In this document: piece after piece, positions 5,427 through 8,092 of the stretch
Numbering within the stretch: the stretch's first letter is position 1
Layout: each line of letters begins with the position of its first letter
Origin: Deltaproteobacteria bacterium
GTDB lineage: Bacteria; Desulfobacterota; Desulfobaccia; Desulfobaccales; Desulfobaccaceae
Reading direction: 5' to 3'
Assembly (NCBI GenBank): GCA_016874895.1
Contig: VGSX01000150.1
Span: 1-8,092, forward strand
Length of the DNA: 8,092 bases
Notes under the pieces: generated by a model
Told to the model about the DNA's origin: nothing
Seen by the model: only the letters and a program-made list of their open reading frames with translations
The model's database searches: none
Translations under genes and position numbers: made by a program

Positions 5427-5893
5427 CGGCCGATTCCCTCCCGCTGCTCGGTCCGGAAGGCCCGCAGTCCGAGATAAAAAAACCACAAGGCCGGGATAAG
5501 AATGATGTGATCAAGTTTGGCCAGATAAAAAATCAGGGCGTTCAGATCAGTGATGTGGAGCTGCCGGAAGAGATGCCCGGCGGTGCTGTCAATGGCCGCG
5601 GCATCGAGCCTTTCTTCGGCCATGTGCCCTAAAAAGGTTAGGAGATTCCAGGCGGCAAACAGCAGGCAGGCCCAGTATATTCGATGAAAGCTCCGACGCC
5701 GGAGAAGGTTTTGCCGCCAGAACTGCCAACACAGGTAGACCATGGTGGCCAGGAAGAAAAAATGCCCCAGCTGATGGGCGTACAGCCCCTCAGGATGGCC
5801 GTGGGTTTGGATTGCCGTGGCGGCTTGGGGCCAGAAGGTCAGCGCCACGGTCGCCCCTAACCACCATCGCCATTGGGCCGCATCCCTGCGCAT
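5423..5893 (-). CDS. Four-helix membrane protein, partner of the kinase-like sensor
   Basis: A 156-aa integral membrane protein. Its N-terminal segment (residues 10-27) may be a signal anchor or a cleaved signal ending in ATA. Three further helices follow at about 42-59, 72-91 and 118-143. Histidines are concentrated at membrane edges: H31-G-H33 in the motif HGHPEGLYAHQLGH, H40 and H44 at the start of helix 2, H90 at the end of helix 3, and H129 within helix 4. Heme or metal binding is possible but unproven. The stop codon overlaps the start of the kinase-like gene by 4 bp, so translation is coupled and the two probably form one sensor. A short AGGGA precedes the ATG. I do not recognise a named family; I have an impression of similar HPEGLY-HQ proteins beside sensor genes in Desulfobacterota. 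Confidence 0.82.
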   Translation of the reverse strand: MRRDAAQWRWWLGATVALTFWPQAATAIQTHGHPEGLYAHQLGHFFFLATMVYLCWQFWRQNLLRRRSFHRIYWACLLFAAWNLLTFLGHMAEERLDAAAIDSTAGHLFRQLHITDLNALIFYLAKLDHIILIPALWFFYLGLRAFRTEQREGIGR

Positions 5894-5912
5894 GTCTATC
5901 CCTGTTATACCC

Positions 5913-5943
5913 GTTTCTGGTTTCTGGTTTCTGGTTTCCGGTT
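5913..5943 (+). repeat. Tandem heptad repeat GTTTCTG x3 plus GTTTCCG
   Basis: Three exact GTTTCTG units (5913-5933) are followed by GTTTCCG (5934-5940) and a partial unit. It sits 20 bp upstream of the membrane-protein start, in the region where its 5' leader would be. Confidence 0.85.
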
Positions 5944-5997
5944 AAAATATTACCTATTTTTAGACCTTGATCGGCACAAGTTAAGAATAACGTAAAC

Positions 5998-6018
5998 AGT
6001 CAGCTATAAGCCGTCAGC
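5998..6018 (+). repeat. Short heptad array (AGTCAGC-type)
   Basis: Three units in register, AGTCAGC, TATAAGC and CGTCAGC, the middle one degenerate. Same family as the arrays at 2285-2312, 6058-6085 and (inverted) 6164-6212. Confidence 0.6.
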
Positions 6019-6057
6019 TCACGTACTAATGTGCTGAAAAAATTTTCCCGGTAAGCG

Positions 6058-6085
6058 TTCAGCGGTCAGCTTTCAGCCGTCAGCC
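6058..6085 (+). repeat. Heptad array NTCAGCN x4
   Basis: Four units, TTCAGCG, GTCAGCT, TTCAGCC and GTCAGCC. It is in opposite orientation to the seven-unit array at 6164-6212, so the two could pair as a long imperfect hairpin with an arm separation of about 78 bp. Confidence 0.75.
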
Positions 6086-6122
6086 AATGATTTAAATTCA
6101 AATAGTTATTCTAAGATGGCAG

Positions 6123-6193
6123 ATCGCTGGTTTCTCGATTAGTTTTCTTAAACCATTGTTTTTGCTGAAAGCTGATTGCTGACAGCTGAACGC
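6123..6193 (-). repeat. 71-bp dispersed repeat, copy B (inverted relative to copy A)
   Basis: Reverse complement of 2283-2353 with 6 mismatches in 71 ungapped positions, including identical blocks of 41 and 17 bp. It extends into further heptad units not present at copy A. It is intergenic, just downstream of era. No inverted termini, transposase or target duplication is visible. Confidence 0.85.
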
Positions 6194-6212
6194 TGATAGC
6201 TGAACGCTGAAA
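6164..6212 (-). repeat. Seven-unit GCTGANN heptad array
   Basis: Seven consecutive units of form GCTGANN with variable last two bases (AA, TT, CA, AC, TA, AC, AA). The first four are part of the 71-bp repeat copy B; the rest are extra units. It ends 7 bp before the era stop codon, so it would lie in the era mRNA 3' end. Confidence 0.85.
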
Positions 6213-6219
6213 GCCTATT

Positions 6220-7134
6220 TCACGAAATGCCATAACCCAACTCCCGCAGGGCCCGGGGGTCCTTGCGCCAGTTCTTCCATACCTTGACCCACAGCTCCAG
6301 ATAAACCTGGCAGTCCAGCATTTTTTCCAACTCCTCCCTGGCTTCCTGGCCGATAGTTTTTAGCCTCTCCCCCTTTTTGCCGATGACGATGCCTTTTTGG
6401 GAATCCCTTTCCACGAAGATGACGGCTCGGATCTTGACCAGACGGGGGCGCTCCGATTCGTCGAATTCCTCTATCTGCACCGCGGCGGCGTAGGGGATTT
6501 CCTGGGAGGTGTGGTGAAAGACCCTCTCCCGGACGAACTCCGCGGCCAAAAACCTCTCGGTCTGATCCGTGAGGTGATCGGTGGGATAGAAGGGGGGCGC
6601 CACCGGCAGGCGCTGGATGATTTCCCGCACCAGTTCGGGGAGGCCATCCCCCTGCAGGGCGGCCAGGGGCACCACCGGGGCTTCCGGCCGAAGGGTATGG
6701 AAGAGTTCCATGAGGGGCAGAATTTCCGGCTTGGCGATGGTATCGATCTTGTTGAGGGCAATGATCAAGGGTTTGGTGAGAAACCGCAGGTGGGAGAGGA
6801 TCACTTCCCGCTCCCGGGCATTTTCCTGGGGGGTGGTCAGCCAGACCACCACGTCGGCATCGTTCAAGGCGCTCACTGCGGTCCGCACCAGAGCCTCGTT
6901 CAGCAAGGTTTTCGGGTCCATGATTCCCGGCGTATCCAGAAAAAGTATCTGGGCCTGGGGGAGATTCACCACCCCCAGGAGGCGGTGGCGCGTGGTCTGA
7001 GGCTTGGGCGAGGTGATGGCCACTTTGTCCGCCACCAACCGGTTCAGGAGAGTGGATTTGCCCGTGTTGGGAGCGCCGCACAGGGCCACATAACCGCACT
7101 TGAATTCGGTAAGGGTGAATTCGTCCAAAGTCAT
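6220..7134 (-). CDS. era: GTPase Era
   Basis: A 304-aa Era GTPase, the usual length, which binds 16S rRNA near its 3' end and assists small-subunit maturation. The GTPase domain has G1 GAPNTGKST (20-28), the switch region KPQTTRHR (44-51), G3 DTPG (67-70) and G4 NKID (128-131). The G5 position reads AAL where SAL is common. The C-terminal KH domain has the GKKG loop (252-255) and the ELWVKVWKNWR segment typical of Era. I chose the ATG at 7134, with GAGGGG five bases upstream, over a GTG two codons earlier that would leave no room for a ribosome binding site. It follows lnt by 162 bp, and its 3' end runs into the repeat region. Confidence 0.97.
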   Translation of the reverse strand: MTLDEFTLTEFKCGYVALCGAPNTGKSTLLNRLVADKVAITSPKPQTTRHRLLGVVNLPQAQILFLDTPGIMDPKTLLNEALVRTAVSALNDADVVVWLTTPQENAREREVILSHLRFLTKPLIIALNKIDTIAKPEILPLMELFHTLRPEAPVVPLAALQGDGLPELVREIIQRLPVAPPFYPTDHLTDQTERFLAAEFVRERVFHHTSQEIPYAAAVQIEEFDESERPRLVKIRAVIFVERDSQKGIVIGKKGERLKTIGQEAREELEKMLDCQVYLELWVKVWKNWRKDPRALRELGYGIS

Positions 7135-7296
7135 TTTCACCCCTCACCCTGACCCTCTCCCCTCAAGGGGCGAGGAAATTTTGATTTATTGTTGGATGAG
7201 TTAATCTGCATGGCAGAGTGAGTCCCTCAAAATGTCTGTAACTTTATCCAATTGTAAGAACTTAATATTATCACCCGCTCTCATGGAAAAATCTCA
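7135..7296. other. lnt-era intergenic spacer
   Basis: The part nearest era is a GC-rich REP-like element (7141-7175). The remainder, 7176-7296, is AT-rich and shows no gene, no clear terminator for lnt and no convincing promoter hexamer pair. Cotranscription of lnt and era is therefore neither shown nor excluded. Confidence 0.5.
7141..7175. repeat. REP-like GC-rich palindromic element
   Basis: A C-rich tract (CCCTCACCCTGACCC) is followed by a stem CCTC-t-CCCC / GGGG-c-GAGG with a TCAA loop (7154-7175). Short sequences of this CCCTCTCCCC...GGGGAGAGGG type are widespread intergenic repeats in many bacterial genomes, from general knowledge. On the minus strand its end (GAGGGGTGAAA) reads directly into the era start and appears to supply the Shine-Dalgarno. 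Confidence 0.6.
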
Positions 7297-8092
7297 TCAC
7301 CTCGGCCGGGGTTTACCCAGGGCCAGGCCGGCCGCCAGTCCCACAAAGGTCAGGCCCACACCCAACCAGGCGAAAACGTCCCCGTACAGACGGTACCAAC
7401 TTTTGCCCTCAAGCAAGGGCAGGGGCTCGGTATGGGCCGCCTCGGTATACAGCTCCGACTGCCAGATAATGGCCCCGTCGGGGGTGGCCAGGGCGCTGAT
7501 GCCGGTGTTGGCGGCCCGGGCCAGGGACACCCGGTGTTCCACGGCCCGCACCACGGACATGGCCAGGTGCTGGTACGGGGCGCTGGTCCGGCCGAACCAG
7601 GCGTCATTGGTGATATTGACCAGGATGTTGGCCCCGTTCTGCACCATGGCCCGGCTCAGATAGGGAAAGATGGACTCGAAGCAGATGAGTACCCCCAGGT
7701 TGGCCTCGGGCAGGGCCAGCACCCGGCCCGGCGGCCCCTCGGCGAAGTCGCCCACCATGGGCACCATCTTGCCGATAAAAGGAAAAAAGCGGCGCAAGGG
7801 GACATATTCCCCGTACGGCACCAGGTGGGCTTTGTCATAGAAGCCCACCACCCCGCCGTCGGCCGACAGCAGAAAGGCCCGGTTGTAAAAGAAATCCCCC
7901 TCCGGCCCGAATTCCAGGGCCGGGCTGCCGAACAGGAGATTGACCTGGTTCTGGCGGGCGATGTCATCCACCCGGGAGGACAAGTCCTTTTCCCGCATAT
8001 AGAAGAACGGGGCCGCGGTCTCCGGCCAGACCACCAGAACGGGGTCCTGGAGCTTGGTTTTTCCGGTCAACTCACCGTAGATGGCAATGGTT
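7297..8092 (-). CDS. lnt: Apolipoprotein N-acyltransferase, C-terminal part (cut by window edge)
   Basis: The reading frame is open through the window edge, so the N-terminus and most membrane helices are missing; about 265 residues remain. Lnt transfers a third acyl chain from phospholipid to the N-terminal cysteine of lipoproteins in the inner membrane, which indicates a Gram-negative envelope. All three catalytic residues of the nitrilase-like domain are visible: Glu in VVWPETAAPF, Lys in YDKAHLVPYGEYVPL and Cys in VLICFESIFP, corresponding to E267, K335 and C387 of E. coli. A final membrane helix (LGVGLTFVGLAAGLAL) and a short basic tail close the protein. Internal TTG and ATG codons near 8070 are not true starts because conserved Lnt sequence (IAIYGELTG) continues upstream of them. 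Confidence 0.95.
   Translation of the reverse strand, partial: TIAIYGELTGKTKLQDPVLVVWPETAAPFFYMREKDLSSRVDDIARQNQVNLLFGSPALEFGPEGDFFYNRAFLLSADGGVVGFYDKAHLVPYGEYVPLRRFFPFIGKMVPMVGDFAEGPPGRVLALPEANLGVLICFESIFPYLSRAMVQNGANILVNITNDAWFGRTSAPYQHLAMSVVRAVEHRVSLARAANTGISALATPDGAIIWQSELYTEAAHTEPLPLLEGKSWYRLYGDVFAWLGVGLTFVGLAAGLALGKPRPR

Larger units (their letters stand above)
5894..6219. other. Gene-free repeat-rich intergenic region
   Basis: This 326-bp gap between era and the membrane-protein gene has no credible gene on either strand. It holds a 7-bp tandem repeat of GTTTCTG type, two plus-strand arrays of NTCAGC heptads, a minus-strand array of seven heptads and the second copy of the 71-bp repeat. 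The opposing arrays (6058-6085 and 6164-6212) are inverted relative to each other and could fold together. The AT-rich segment 5941-6000 is the likeliest place for the promoter of the membrane-protein/kinase pair, but I found no convincing hexamer pair. Confidence 0.7.

Noticed and set aside
5427..5486. N-terminal extension of the kinase-like protein to 5486
   Set aside because: It would overlap the membrane-protein gene by 64 bp. The ATG at 5426 gives the typical ATGA coupling, has a good SD and starts just before the first membrane helix.
2283..6193. Composite transposon
   Set aside because: The inverted 71-bp repeats contain no transposase and no terminal duplications are visible. Inversion or dispersed-repeat explanations are kept in the findings instead.
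5998..6212. CRISPR array
   Set aside because: The repeat unit is 7 bp with no spacers of 25-40 bp, and no cas genes are nearby.
6215..7147. Second minus-strand frame of 310 codons over era
   Set aside because: It is an out-of-frame reading of era, rich in Pro/Gly/Arg as expected from GC-rich sequence. Only the other frame carries the Era motifs.
6397..7152. Plus-strand open frame of 251 codons opposite era
   Set aside because: It is an antisense shadow of era, which has all GTPase and KH motifs. The shadow has low-complexity Gly/His-rich sequence, no recognisable domain and no ribosome binding site.

Overview
The window (8092 bp) reads as chromosome of an anaerobic bacterium, most likely a sulfate-reducing or syntrophic member of the Desulfobacterota (former Deltaproteobacteria). 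The reasons are a two-domain desulfoferrodoxin with the Desulfovibrio/Desulfarculus-type residue numbering, two rubrerythrins, a PerR-type Fur protein, a DUF3786 Fe-S protein, and a membrane-protein/kinase pair of a kind I associate with that phylum. Taxonomy is inferred from protein content, not from a marker gene. All twelve supported genes lie on the minus strand, so transcription runs from high to low coordinates.

Right side (about 8092 to 6220): the C-terminal part of apolipoprotein N-acyltransferase (lnt, cut by the window edge), then the ribosome-assembly GTPase era. The 162-bp gap between them holds a GC-rich REP-like element that runs into the era ribosome binding site.

Middle (6219 to 4317): a 326-bp gene-free stretch full of 7-bp-period repeats, then a 156-aa four-helix membrane protein whose stop overlaps (ATGA) the start of a membrane histidine-kinase-like protein. 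The kinase keeps a full ATP-binding domain, but its H-box carries Asp where the phospho-accepting His is expected.

Middle-left (4316 to 2429): perR with a good promoter and an AT-rich palindrome over its own start region, then, 14 bp downstream, a DUF3786 protein with an N-terminal CX2CX4CX16C [4Fe-4S] motif. Two small genes follow: a 62-aa zinc ribbon and a 71-aa SH3-like protein.

Left (2282 to 101): an oxygen-defence and iron-storage cluster of short rubrerythrin, classical rubrerythrin, desulfoferrodoxin (superoxide reductase) and ferritin. Superoxide reductase makes H2O2, rubrerythrins reduce it to water, and ferritin sequesters the iron that would drive Fenton chemistry. The nearby PerR is the obvious candidate regulator, although I see no convincing PerR box at the cluster's promoter.

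The most notable items are the kinase lacking its H-box histidine together with its partner membrane protein, and a 71-bp inverted repeat pair (65/71 identical) at 2283-2353 and 6123-6193. The pair exactly brackets the perR/DUF3786/small-gene/kinase block of about 3.8 kb.
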